This document shows positions 1 to 7,892 of a stretch of DNA of 64,000 bases, piece by piece. Position 1 is the first letter of the stretch. Each line of letters opens with the position of its first letter. The position numbers were made by a program, and so were the translations under genes. This DNA comes from Paenibacillus sp. V4I3. Lineage in GTDB: Bacteria; Bacillota; Bacilli; Paenibacillales; NBRC-103111. The notes below the pieces were generated by a model. That model did no database searches, was not told the origin of the DNA, and saw only the letters and a list, made by a program, of their open reading frames with translations. The stretch is from assembly GCF_030817215.1 (NCBI RefSeq), contig NZ_JAUSZA010000001.1, positions 6,360,501 through 6,424,500 of the forward strand. The letters are read 5' to 3'.

Positions 1-809
1 GATTCTGGAGCCATGACATCAGCGGTTTTGAAAAAACAGCCCCGCCCGATATTTATAAACGCTGGGTAGCCTTTGGCCTGTTGTCTTCGCACAGCCGTTT
101 GCACGGCAATGAATCTTACCGTGTTCCATGGCTGTTTGACGAAGAAGCAGTCGATGTTCTCCGACATTTTACAAAGCTAAAAAGCACGTTAATGCCCTAT
201 CTGTTTGCAAGTGCTATCCAATCTACAGAAATGGGTATTCCGATGATGCGCGCAATGGTGCTGGATTTTGCATCAGACCCGTCCACTCATCATCTGGATA
301 CGCAGTACATGTTAGGAGATGACCTGCTCGTTGCCCCAATCTTTAATGAGCAAGGAACTGTGATGTACTATGTTCCCGAAGGACGTTGGACTGATTTCTT
401 CAGCGGAAGAGTTGTTGAAGGCGGGAAATGGCAGGAGGAAACGCATGGCTATATGACGCTGCCCATGCTAGTTAAACCGAATACGCTGCTTGCCATAGGA
501 GCAAATGAGCAGAAGCCCGATTACGATTATGCGGATGGCGTATCTCTTCATTTATTTGAACTGGGGGATGGAGCAGCCGCGGAAACGTCAATTTATGATG
601 TACAAGCTAATCTGCAATTAACCGTAAAAGCAGTCCGAATGAATGAGCTGATCGACATCTCTATTCAAGGCGGAACTAAACCTTACACCCTTGTAGTAAG
701 AGGCTTCAATCAAATCTCATCCGTAGAAGGCGCATCTTGGACAAGATCAGCAATCGGCATCGTGCTAACTCCCGAACCCGGCACGTCAAAGATAGCAGTA
801 AGATTGTAA
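1..809 (+). CDS. yicI: Alpha-xylosidase, GH31 (3' part, YicI-like)
   Basis: The reading frame is open from the first bases of the window (codons in phase with base 3) and ends with TAA at 807-809, so the gene begins upstream. The visible protein opens with FWSHDISGFE, then PDIYKRWVAFGLLSSHSRLHG, the part of the GH31 barrel that follows the catalytic acid/base, and continues through QYMLGDDLLVAPIFNE and the C-terminal beta domains. From memory it follows E. coli YicI almost block for block to the last residues. YicI releases alpha-xylose from xyloglucan oligosaccharides such as isoprimeverose, in the cytoplasm. No signal peptide can be judged because the N-terminus and both catalytic aspartates lie outside the window. 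A strong terminator follows directly, so this is the last gene of its transcript. Confidence 0.9.
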   Translation, partial: FWSHDISGFEKTAPPDIYKRWVAFGLLSSHSRLHGNESYRVPWLFDEEAVDVLRHFTKLKSTLMPYLFASAIQSTEMGIPMMRAMVLDFASDPSTHHLDTQYMLGDDLLVAPIFNEQGTVMYYVPEGRWTDFFSGRVVEGGKWQEETHGYMTLPMLVKPNTLLAIGANEQKPDYDYADGVSLHLFELGDGAAAETSIYDVQANLQLTVKAVRMNELIDISIQGGTKPYTLVVRGFNQISSVEGASWTRSAIGIVLTPEPGTSKIAVRL

Positions 810-815
810 TAAATA

Positions 816-855
816 AAACGGCTGGCCCTGTTATTCATACAGGGTCAGCCGTTTT
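816..855 (+). terminator. Rho-independent terminator after the GH31 gene
   Basis: A near-perfect stem (AAACGGCTGGCCCTG paired with CAGGGTCAGCCGTTT) with a 9-10 base loop starts a few bases after the alpha-xylosidase stop codon and ends in a short T run. Confidence 0.85.
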
Positions 856-877
856 CCACTTCTGCAAGGATTAGCAG

Positions 878-927
878 TTATACACCGTTCCATAACTACT
901 GTATAATATAAAAGGAATTCACATTCC
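878..927 (+). promoter_or_regulatory. Promoter and operator of the TetR gene
   Basis: TTATAC (878-883) and TATAAT (902-907) are 18 bases apart and form a plausible sigma-A promoter. Just downstream, over the expected transcription start, lies the palindrome GGAATTCACATTCC (914-927). The same GGAAT-N4-ATTCC pattern occurs twice upstream of the azoreductase transcript at 2608-2621 and 2671-2684, so this is probably the autoregulatory site of the TetR protein encoded here. Confidence 0.7.
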
Positions 928-962
928 GCTTACTAACAAGACATACAATAAGGAGCTTGCAG

Positions 963-1571
963 ATGCCATTAAAGGGTTCGGATTTATCAACGCCAAGCAA
1001 TCGTAAAGATGCCAATCAGAATACACTTAAAGTTCTAATAGCTGCTTATAAAGTTTTCGCTTTGAAAGGCTATGACGCCACCATCGAAGAAATCGCGAAT
1101 GAAGCAGGGGTAGGCGTAGGAACTGTCCATCGGCGATTTTCCAACAAAACCGTGTTGGCCACTGCTGTAGTCACCGACATTTTCCAAAAAATTAAAGAGA
1201 AGCAATTGCAGGTCGTCAAAATGGACATGCCAGCTGATCAAAAAATCCGGCTATTATTTGAAATCTTCTCAGCTTCTCACTTACAATATGGAAAAATACA
1301 TAGTATGGGGCTTCATTTGGCAACGATAGGTGAATTGGGCGAAGAAATGAGGGCCTCCCTATTAACCGCTCTAGAGGGCAGCGTACTTGATATTATTATG
1401 CAAGGCCAAGAAGAAGGAATATTTAGAGAAGGCGATCCGAAACTGCTGGAATTACTCATTATCAATATGATTAACCCCCATCTCATTCTAAAATTAAAAG
1501 AACATGTTCCTGTGGAGAAGATTACAGAAACGGTTTCCGACATGATTCTATTAGGGCTTATCAAGAAATAA
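963..1571 (+). CDS. TetR/AcrR family transcriptional regulator
   Basis: A 202-residue protein with an N-terminal TetR helix-turn-helix (about residues 20-65, including GYDATIEEIANEAGVGVGTVHRRF, where the typical TVYRHF is TVHRRF) and an all-helical ligand/dimer domain. The start is placed at ATG 963, seven bases after AAGGAG; the in-frame TTG at 957 is only one base from that site. Its own promoter holds a GGAAT-N4-ATTCC palindrome, and two more copies lie upstream of the azoreductase transcript on the opposite strand. It is therefore likely a repressor of that reductase and of itself, released by an electrophile, quinone or dye. The ligand is inferred only from the neighbour. Confidence 0.88.
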   Translation: MPLKGSDLSTPSNRKDANQNTLKVLIAAYKVFALKGYDATIEEIANEAGVGVGTVHRRFSNKTVLATAVVTDIFQKIKEKQLQVVKMDMPADQKIRLLFEIFSASHLQYGKIHSMGLHLATIGELGEEMRASLLTALEGSVLDIIMQGQEEGIFREGDPKLLELLIINMINPHLILKLKEHVPVEKITETVSDMILLGLIKK

Positions 1572-1573
1572 AA

Positions 1574-1622
1574 AAGGGGCTGTCCCAAAAGTAGATAAAT
1601 CTCTACTTGAGGACAGCCCCTT
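1574..1622. terminator. Stem-loop terminator after the TetR gene
   Basis: AAGGGGCTGTCC (1574-1585) pairs perfectly with GGACAGCCCCTT (1611-1622), and an inner AAGTAGA/TCTACTT pair extends the hairpin. It starts three bases after the TetR stop. The GGGGCTGTCCCAAAAG edge resembles ends of some Firmicute insertion sequences, and an imperfect inverse copy (CTTCTGGGACA, 1636-1646) follows, so an IS or MITE remnant is an alternative reading. Confidence 0.65.
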
Positions 1623-1733
1623 AAGGCCTATTGACCTTCTGGGACATTCGAATAGGTATTCAGAACGACATTCATACTTCCATTGGTTTTTCCAATGGAA
1701 TCGACTCTCAGGCTTATTTGAATACGATTTAAA

Positions 1734-2378
1734 TTACACAGAAACACCAGATAAACGTTCAGCAGCTTTTTCAGCTTCTTTGTTGGCATTTGCTAATATT
1801 TCATCTCGATTTAGGAATGCAGTTCCTTGAGCTCTAATGATTTGGTAATCCTCAAGTCCAATGAAATTAAACATGGATTTGAGGTATTTATGTGAGTATT
1901 CAACTTCTGTATACCAATCATTATTGGTATATACCCCGCCGCTTCCTTGAATGACAAGAATGCTGCGGCCGTCTTTTAACAAGCCCTCTGAGCCGGTATC
2001 CGTATATTTAAAAGTTTCACGGGCTATAAGGATATTATCCATATAATCTTTGAGCTTGGATGGAATGTTAAAGTTATGCAATGGCATGACAATGACATAT
2101 TTATTCGCGCTTTTGAATTGCTTTAGTATTTCAGACATCCGACTAGTAACCTCTTGCTCTTCGTCAGTTAACTGCTCTCCTTTTGCCAACTTCTCCCATG
2201 CACTTAGGACCGTACGATCAACGGAAGGAACATGATCATCATAAAGATTAATTTGTTCAATGGTCTCCGTTTGATTTTGTTCCTTATACGCCTTCAAGAA
2301 ATGGTTTAAAACCTGCAGACTAAAAGATGATGTAGAATCTACTTTGGGATGAGCATTAATAACAAGCATTTTATTCAT
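1734..2378 (-). CDS. azoR: FMN-dependent NADH-azoreductase / quinone reductase
   Basis: A 214-residue flavodoxin-fold protein of the AzoR (AcpD) family. These cytoplasmic enzymes carry two-electron reduction of quinones and azo compounds with FMN and NADH. Visible hallmarks are the N-terminal VINAHPK nucleotide loop, the PLHNFNIPSKLKDYMDNI segment that packs on the flavin, and QGSGGVYTNNDW. The start is ATG 2378, preceded at normal spacing by AAGGAGAG; a longer in-frame extension to 2420 overlaps the upstream small gene and lacks a ribosome site. A 42-residue membrane protein gene ends 22 bases upstream, so the two are probably co-transcribed. Two GGAAT-N4-ATTCC operators upstream link it to the TetR regulator at 963. 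A likely role is defence against quinone or electrophile stress. Confidence 0.9.
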   Translation of the reverse strand: MNKMLVINAHPKVDSTSSFSLQVLNHFLKAYKEQNQTETIEQINLYDDHVPSVDRTVLSAWEKLAKGEQLTDEEQEVTSRMSEILKQFKSANKYVIVMPLHNFNIPSKLKDYMDNILIARETFKYTDTGSEGLLKDGRSILVIQGSGGVYTNNDWYTEVEYSHKYLKSMFNFIGLEDYQIIRAQGTAFLNRDEILANANKEAEKAAERLSGVSV

Positions 2379-2400
2379 CAAAATCTCTCCTTCTAAGTGA

Positions 2401-2529
2401 TCATTTGAATATTCCAGCAAAAATAATTGCCAAAAGCCAAATAAGCGTTAGATTTCTATCGGTTATTGTCTTTTTATAATGCAAGATTGCGGAAATCAGA
2501 AATATAACAATAATGATGATTATTATCAT
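2401..2529 (-). CDS. Small two-helix membrane protein (42 aa)
   Basis: An open frame of 42 codons from ATG 2529 to TGA 2401-2403. The protein has two hydrophobic segments (MIIIIIVIFLISAIL and LIWLLAIIFAGIF) separated by a short polar turn (HYKKTITDRN). This layout recalls the short PLDc_N-type membrane hairpin, but it is too small to assign. An AAGGA lies about 11 bases upstream of the ATG. It sits between the TetR-type operators and the azoreductase gene and ends 22 bases before that start, so it may be the first gene of that transcript. I do not recognise a function; it could also be a non-coding leader. Confidence 0.45.
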   Translation of the reverse strand: MIIIIIIVIFLISAILHYKKTITDRNLTLIWLLAIIFAGIFK

Positions 2530-2607
2530 AAAAGCCCAAATCCTTATTTATATTCTTTGCTAATTAACAATAATATACTCTTCCATGAATGATAATTAAA
2601 CCCAAAA

Positions 2608-2684
2608 GGAATTAACATTCCGTATTACACATTGATAATATCATACGACTTGATTAACCGTCAATTAAACGGAATATGAATTCC
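2608..2684 (-). promoter_or_regulatory. Two TetR-type operators upstream of the azoreductase transcript
   Basis: GGAATTAACATTCC (2608-2621) and GGAATATGAATTCC (2671-2684) are palindromes of the form GGAAT-N4-ATTCC, centred 63 bases (about six helical turns) apart. They match the palindrome in the TetR promoter at 914-927. The spacing would suit cooperative binding or looping over the promoter of the small membrane protein and azoreductase. Confidence 0.7.
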
Positions 2685-2718
2685 GATTCTATAGATTTAC
2701 TATGGCTTTATCAAAAAA

Positions 2719-2759
2719 AAGCATGCTTAACAATGATATTTTCACTGTTAAGTATGCTT
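2719..2759 (-). terminator. Terminator of the GH2/oxidoreductase operon
   Basis: On the minus strand, GAAGCATACTTAACA pairs with TGTTAAGCATGCTT and is followed by a run of eight T. It begins six bases after the stop codon of the Gfo/Idh/MocA pseudogene. Confidence 0.85.
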
Positions 2760-2765
2760 CTTTAC

Positions 2766-3738
2766 TTAAACAATGCGAACGGGCAATCCCGATTTCGCTG
2801 ATTTGAGCGCAGCAACAGTTACCTGTTGTGTCTTAAAAGCATCCTCATAATCAGAAAGAATACGCCCGGTATCCCCTGTTTTCAGTGCATGGATGAAGGC
2901 TTCATTTTCTACGTAATAGGGATTAACCAATCTTTTAATTTCAGAGGTTGCATGAGCTTCGATCAATTTCAAACGCTCCGTATCCCACTCCAGCATGCCC
3001 TCCTGCGTATAGCAGGTAATACCCACTTTGCCCAAACCGCTTGGCAGTACACACGTATTAGAAATATTAGCGATAACACCGTTGCTAAATTTTAGGGTCA
3101 CCGTTCCTACATCAGCTGCTGTTACCCCATCAAATTGCTTGTGCATCACTTGATTGCCATACAAAGCGTAGACTTCTTCAATCTCTCCAATACAGTAACG
3201 CAGAATATCGACCAAATGTGTGCTTTGTTCTATGAATTGTCCGCCTGATCTCTCTTGATCTCTCCACCATGCAACCTGAGGCATATTTCCCATCCAATTG
3301 CCTGTAATCATGCCGACATTTTGCTGGCTCAACAATTGTTTCATCTGACTTACTGTATCTGTATAACGAAAATGATAGCCTACGGACGTAATCAGAGGTT
3401 TCTTGCGTAATTCGGTTAATATTTGATTGGGCTGCTCGATATTGACACCAAGTGGCTTTTCCACAAAAAAAAGGAATGCCTCTATCAATAAGCTGCATTT
3501 CAAATTCCCCATGTGACATTGGCGGCACTAAAATGTATACGGCATCCAAGCGCTCGGCGTCCAACATCCCACTAACCCTTTCATAGCTTGAGGGAATGCT
3601 GTATGCCGAAGCGAACTCCTCCGCTTTTGCCTTACTCGTCCCGCATACCGCTTGAATCTGCACGTCTTCCATCTCTGATAAAATTTTTGCGTGCATCTTA
3701 CTGAAGCCACCTGTACCGATAATGCCGATATGTAACAT
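2766..3738 (-). pseudogene. Gfo/Idh/MocA family oxidoreductase, frameshifted
   Basis: Two overlapping frames together make one NAD(P)-dependent sugar dehydrogenase of about 323 residues. The first (from ATG 3738) has the Rossmann motif GIIGTGGFSKMH and runs to GIPFF; the second resumes with VEKPLG and carries the C-terminal substrate domain through SVGYHFRY and GGQFIEQSTHLVDILRY. The break is at a run of eight A on the plus strand (3465-3472). With seven bases the family motif GIPFFVEKPLG is restored; with eight the frame closes soon after. It follows the GH2 gene by five bases, so the intact protein probably acted on the sugar released by that enzyme. The extra base may be a real mutation, slippage variation or a sequencing error; homopolymer location makes error quite possible. 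Confidence 0.85.
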
Positions 3739-3743
3739 GATTA

Positions 3744-5432
3744 CTAGCTCCTGTTCTTATAATGTTTTTGCACAACCGAATAGGCTAGCTTAGGACGGCG
3801 GTATTCATCTACAATACCTTTGCTGTTTTTGGTACATGACCTCGTCATCAACCAACCTAAAGCCTCAACAACCCTGCAATCGCAAAACTGCCAAATAAAC
3901 ATGCCAGAGAGGAATGGCCGGGACGTATAGGCTGCCAGATTTTGCTCGATAATATCCGATTGCCGCTCTTCTGAGCCTTTCACTCTTGCCGGAGAACGGT
4001 GTCCGTAGAAGCCGTCGGCTCCAAATTCACTCATGATCATAGGCTTGCCTTTACCGCCTGCCGCATTGGCCCACCCTCTCGCTGTATCGCAGAGTTCACC
4101 TGGATCTTCATTTCCATACCATAGCGGATACAAATTGAAGGAAACAATGTCAGCCAAATCAAAGCAGAGTTCTCTCTCTCGATGGTGGGAAGCAAATGTC
4201 AAAGGACGGCTTTGATCCATAGAACGAATCTGCTCAAGCTGCCTTCGGTAATGCTCTCTTCCCTCTTCCGTATCGCTTGCGCACTCGTTCAAAATAGCCC
4301 AAATAATAATGGACGGATGGCTGGCATGCTGCTCGACCATCTCACGGTTAACATCCTCACATTGCTTGATAAAATGGGGATTCTGCATCTGCTCTAGGCT
4401 TAGGCCACGCGCATGATTCTCTTCCCACACATAGATACCACGCTCATCACAAAGATCTAAGAAGCGCTCATCATTCGGATAATGGCTTGTGCGTACTGCA
4501 TTTGCGCCCATATCCTGCATGAGATCGAGATCCTGAAGCATTAAAGCTAGAGGAAAGGCGGCACCTACCAGTGGATGGTCCTCATGACGATTAAAGCCCT
4601 TCATGACAATCGCTTCACCATTAACTCGAATTGAGCCATCCCCAGTTTCAATAACTCGGAAACCAACACGCTCGATAAAATCATCGACAGGTCTTTCTAT
4701 CCCATTGATAAAGAGTTCCATCCGCAATTCATAAAGCCTCGGACTGCTGGCGGACCAGGGAGAGATACCTGGGAAGTTGAAGGTTTCGGTAATGATCCTA
4801 ATTTCATTGGGTGCAAGCTCCAAGCTGCCAAAAGAGAAGCTGTGTTCTTCCATGGTGCCCTTCAGTTGGAAAGACTGCCTTTGATGAGAATCGTTGCAAA
4901 CCGCTACGCGGACCTCTCCTTCCCAGTCTTTATTTTCAAATATAGGCGTAAAGCGAACATTTTCGATATACAAATCACTGATTTCTTCGTAGGCAGCTGG
5001 TCTTATTATACCACCATACGTATAGTAATCATTTGGAATATGCAGAGAGGAGTGCTCGCCAAACGAATTGTCGACCCATACAATAAGCTCATGCGTTCCT
5101 GGCGATACATTTCGAACTTTCGCGGTAAAAGCCGTATACGCATTGTAATGCTCGGCAATCAAAACGCCGTCAAAAAAAACCTTAGCCGTATGGCTGACCC
5201 CTTTAAATTCAAAACGCAAAGAAGTCGGACGCTCGATTTGAATGGTTTTTCGGTACACACCTTCTCCGCGGTAAGTCAGGAGATCGGGGTGCATCTCCCA
5301 GCAGCCAGGAACCGCAAGCTTATAGGGGTATCGATCCACGGAAGGTGTTTCCTCATCCACGATGGAGAAATCCCAGGTTCCTTCCAAATCGGTTACTTTA
5401 CGAATATGATGGGTTTGAAATAATCGAAGCAT
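3744..5432 (-). CDS. GH2 glycosidase (beta-glucuronidase/beta-galactosidase type)
   Basis: A 562-residue protein with the GH2 order: sugar-binding jelly-roll (about 10-165, with VPGCWEMH and YRGEGVYRKT), immunoglobulin-like domain (to about 270), then the TIM barrel opening with MKGFNRHEDHP. The acid/base is Glu383 in WAILNECASD and the nucleophile Glu469 in MSEFGADG. The length and the C-terminal KGIVDEYRRPKLAY are closest to the short UidA-like branch, so glucuronide or galactoside are candidate substrates. It has no signal peptide and so acts on imported oligosaccharides. The start is ATG 5432 behind GTGAGG; the GTG at 5447 is less likely. It lies between the AraC regulator (24 bases upstream) and the sugar dehydrogenase pseudogene (5 bases downstream), probably in one operon. 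Confidence 0.88.
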   Translation of the reverse strand: MLRLFQTHHIRKVTDLEGTWDFSIVDEETPSVDRYPYKLAVPGCWEMHPDLLTYRGEGVYRKTIQIERPTSLRFEFKGVSHTAKVFFDGVLIAEHYNAYTAFTAKVRNVSPGTHELIVWVDNSFGEHSSLHIPNDYYTYGGIIRPAAYEEISDLYIENVRFTPIFENKDWEGEVRVAVCNDSHQRQSFQLKGTMEEHSFSFGSLELAPNEIRIITETFNFPGISPWSASSPRLYELRMELFINGIERPVDDFIERVGFRVIETGDGSIRVNGEAIVMKGFNRHEDHPLVGAAFPLALMLQDLDLMQDMGANAVRTSHYPNDERFLDLCDERGIYVWEENHARGLSLEQMQNPHFIKQCEDVNREMVEQHASHPSIIIWAILNECASDTEEGREHYRRQLEQIRSMDQSRPLTFASHHRERELCFDLADIVSFNLYPLWYGNEDPGELCDTARGWANAAGGKGKPMIMSEFGADGFYGHRSPARVKGSEERQSDIIEQNLAAYTSRPFLSGMFIWQFCDCRVVEALGWLMTRSCTKNSKGIVDEYRRPKLAYSVVQKHYKNRS

Positions 5433-5456
5433 GATAATTAGCCTCACTTTCGCTCA

Positions 5457-7781
5457 TTAATTTTTGAATTTTTCACGATATTGGGTAGGTGTGAGTCCTT
5501 CGCTGCCTTTAAAGATCTTGTTAAAATAAGAGTGCTGATAGCCGACTCGTTCCGCGATCTCACTTACTTTGAGATAAGTCGTACTGAGAAGCTCCTTCGC
5601 TTTATCAATCCGCAGCTTAGCTATATAATCCACATAGTTAGTTCCTGTAATCTGTTTAAAAGAACGGCTTAATGAAAATGGGTTGGTTGCGAATAACTGT
5701 GCGCACTCATCCAGCGACAAGTCTTTCATATATTGTTCACTCAACAATTCAATGACCTGACCTATCAACTGCTTCGCTCTTACATTTTGCTGTTTATGAA
5801 AGTCTTCCAAATAAGGAGCCATAATTTTTTGCTTAACCCACTTTTTTAATACCGCAGGTTCCCGCTGTATCAGCAATTCTTCCAACAAATTCGCCTCAGT
5901 AAAAACAGGATGATGGAGAAATCCAGATTCCATAAACATATGACGCATACTAGCCACTAGCTGAAACAAAGACTGCTGAATCATCATTTCTCTGTCCGCT
6001 TTATGCTCAAGTTCCTCCAGAAAGGAATCTAGCCTGCTATACGATTCTTCTTCCATACCGAGCCTCATGACTTGAAGCAGTTCCTTTTCCTCTGTAAATG
6101 GATAGAAGGCTTGCGGCAATTCACTGGAGGTCACTTCCTCCATATCGATGATTTGCCTGTCTTCTTGAAGATCTCTGTATCGTGCAGCTTGCCTAGCTTG
6201 TTCAAGGATATCGGGGATACCGCCAGCTTGATGGGCTAGCTTTCCTACAATTACGGTGATATTCGTCCCCAGAACCTTGTGCAAAATATCCATCAGTTCC
6301 TTGGCTAGAACAAATAACTCATTGCGAATATCTTCCTTGGATTGTTGATCGGGGTGAAAGCTCAAAAGTCCCACAGAGAGGTCTTGAAAATTGATCACAT
6401 AGGATGGGCATTCCAATCCTCCAGAAAGCTCTTGAATGATGTTAGCTGCCGCGAAGGTGATGAGCTGTGTATCATTTTCCCGAAAACGTCCCGATTCCTC
6501 GCCAACGCCAGAAAGCCGAATCAAGAGCAGCGAAAATATGCGGTCATCCGCTTGCCAACCCAATTGCTGCATACGGCTCTTTAATTCGGTTTCCCGCAGC
6601 GCATAGAGATGGCCCTGGGCAAGCTGAAGCAGAAAGCTTTCCCTTAACAAAGGAAGCGATTGCGTCAGTTTGTGTTGGAGAGAAAGACTTTCTTCGGTCA
6701 AATACGTCCATGACTCCTCAATAAATTCCATCTCGTGCTTCACATTTGCAGGCAAGTCATTGCGGTTGGCTTGGAACACGGAGACCAATCGTTTGATGGG
6801 CCGATATAACCGATTTGAGGCATACCATGCCAATATAATAGAAGCAAGGATTCCTAGAATTCCTGCGGAGAGGATCAATTTGGATGTCAACACAACCGGT
6901 TTGGTTAGTTCGGTCAAGGGACTCGCCGTTGCATAAATCCACCCCGTTGCTGATACCTGCCCAGATGAAACGACATACGTGCCTCCCTGCCATTTCAATT
7001 GGAAAGCGTCATCCTGTCCCGCTCGCTCCATAATGTTGGTTCTAATCATTTCTTGAAAGCTCTTCGTACGTTCATCTGGCTCGACCACCCATTCCCCCGA
7101 GGGCCGTATAAGCAGGGCAATGCCTTGTCCATCAGTTAAAAAATGATTCATCGTTTCTCCCAAGGCCGATTGGCTGAAATGAAGCACGAATGCCCCAAAG
7201 GGCTCCTGGGACTGCCAGGGCAGCTTCAACAAGATGGATGCTGAATAAGCACTGTTTATTGCCGAAAAGTCGGGCATCCCATACTCCCAAACGATACCTT
7301 TCGGATTTTTCAGGATAGCTTGGTAACGATTGAGCTGCTGCTCATTTAAATAATGAATCCCATCCCATCCTAGAACGGCTTTTTGTCGTGTCAGAAACAA
7401 TTGCGCATCTTCGATTAATGAGTTGGATCCGCTTACAACCAGCAGAGACTGCATCAAATCATGTGTTTGTGAAATATGGTCAATAAACACTAGGTTTTCT
7501 AACTGATCGCTAAACATTGAATTGGTCGACCATCGGCTCATGACAAGCTCAATCTGAGCAAATTGCTCATTCATAGAATCGGAAAACTGTTCAATTTTAA
7601 GCTTATGTTGTTTAAATACTTCTTTCTCGATTTGCTGAGTACCAATGATATAATTGCTGAGTGCAATCAGAGTAGATGGAATACTGGTGATAAGCAGAAC
7701 CAATATTAAACTTTTACGAAAATAATTGCCTTTCACGAGTCCATTTTGCTTAAAATTTAAGACTGAACGTATGCTTTTCAC
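5457..7781 (-). CDS. Membrane-anchored AraC-family transcriptional regulator
   Basis: A 774-residue one-component sensor regulator. It has a transmembrane helix at about residues 22-46, an extracellular sensor of roughly 250 residues (Cache-like from layout), a second helix at about 295-318, a HAMP-like stretch, a helical linker, and a C-terminal AraC double helix-turn-helix in the last 100 residues (LSLDECAQLFATNPFSLSRSF, then VSEIAERVGYQHSYFNKIFK). Such proteins are common in Paenibacillus next to LplABC-type importers and sense extracellular sugars or the loaded binding protein. The start is GTG 7781, nine bases or less from GGGGGGA; the longer frame to 7823 would include the promoter TATAAT. 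The importer lies just upstream and the GH2 gene just downstream, which are its likely targets. Confidence 0.88.
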   Translation of the reverse strand: MKSIRSVLNFKQNGLVKGNYFRKSLILVLLITSIPSTLIALSNYIIGTQQIEKEVFKQHKLKIEQFSDSMNEQFAQIELVMSRWSTNSMFSDQLENLVFIDHISQTHDLMQSLLVVSGSNSLIEDAQLFLTRQKAVLGWDGIHYLNEQQLNRYQAILKNPKGIVWEYGMPDFSAINSAYSASILLKLPWQSQEPFGAFVLHFSQSALGETMNHFLTDGQGIALLIRPSGEWVVEPDERTKSFQEMIRTNIMERAGQDDAFQLKWQGGTYVVSSGQVSATGWIYATASPLTELTKPVVLTSKLILSAGILGILASIILAWYASNRLYRPIKRLVSVFQANRNDLPANVKHEMEFIEESWTYLTEESLSLQHKLTQSLPLLRESFLLQLAQGHLYALRETELKSRMQQLGWQADDRIFSLLLIRLSGVGEESGRFRENDTQLITFAAANIIQELSGGLECPSYVINFQDLSVGLLSFHPDQQSKEDIRNELFVLAKELMDILHKVLGTNITVIVGKLAHQAGGIPDILEQARQAARYRDLQEDRQIIDMEEVTSSELPQAFYPFTEEKELLQVMRLGMEEESYSRLDSFLEELEHKADREMMIQQSLFQLVASMRHMFMESGFLHHPVFTEANLLEELLIQREPAVLKKWVKQKIMAPYLEDFHKQQNVRAKQLIGQVIELLSEQYMKDLSLDECAQLFATNPFSLSRSFKQITGTNYVDYIAKLRIDKAKELLSTTYLKVSEIAERVGYQHSYFNKIFKGSEGLTPTQYREKFKN

Positions 7782-7802
7782 AATAATCCCCCCGTTGCAC
7801 CC

Positions 7803-7808
7803 ATTATA
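7803..7808 (-). promoter_or_regulatory. -10 element of the AraC regulator promoter
   Basis: Minus-strand TATAAT lies 21 bases before the GTG start and just after the importer terminator. A convincing -35 box was not seen (best candidate TTTTCT, 16 bases upstream), so activation may be required. Confidence 0.5.
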
Positions 7809-7830
7809 CCAGCTTGCCTGCAAAAGAAAA

Positions 7831-7867
7831 TTACCCTCATAAGTCAGGGGCAGACCGATGAGGGTAA
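7831..7867 (-). terminator. Terminator of the first Lpl-type importer operon
   Basis: TTACCCTCAT (7831-7840) and ATGAGGGTAA (7858-7867) form a perfect 10-bp stem. On the minus strand it is followed by ATTTTCTTTT. It separates the binding-protein gene from the AraC regulator promoter. Confidence 0.8.
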
Positions 7868-7892
7868 CCTGTATAACATGCCATCGTGCTGT

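Noticed and set aside
4842-5423. 193-codon plus-strand frame opposite the GH2 gene
   Set aside because: Antisense to the conserved sugar-binding and immunoglobulin-like domains; no ribosome site or domain.
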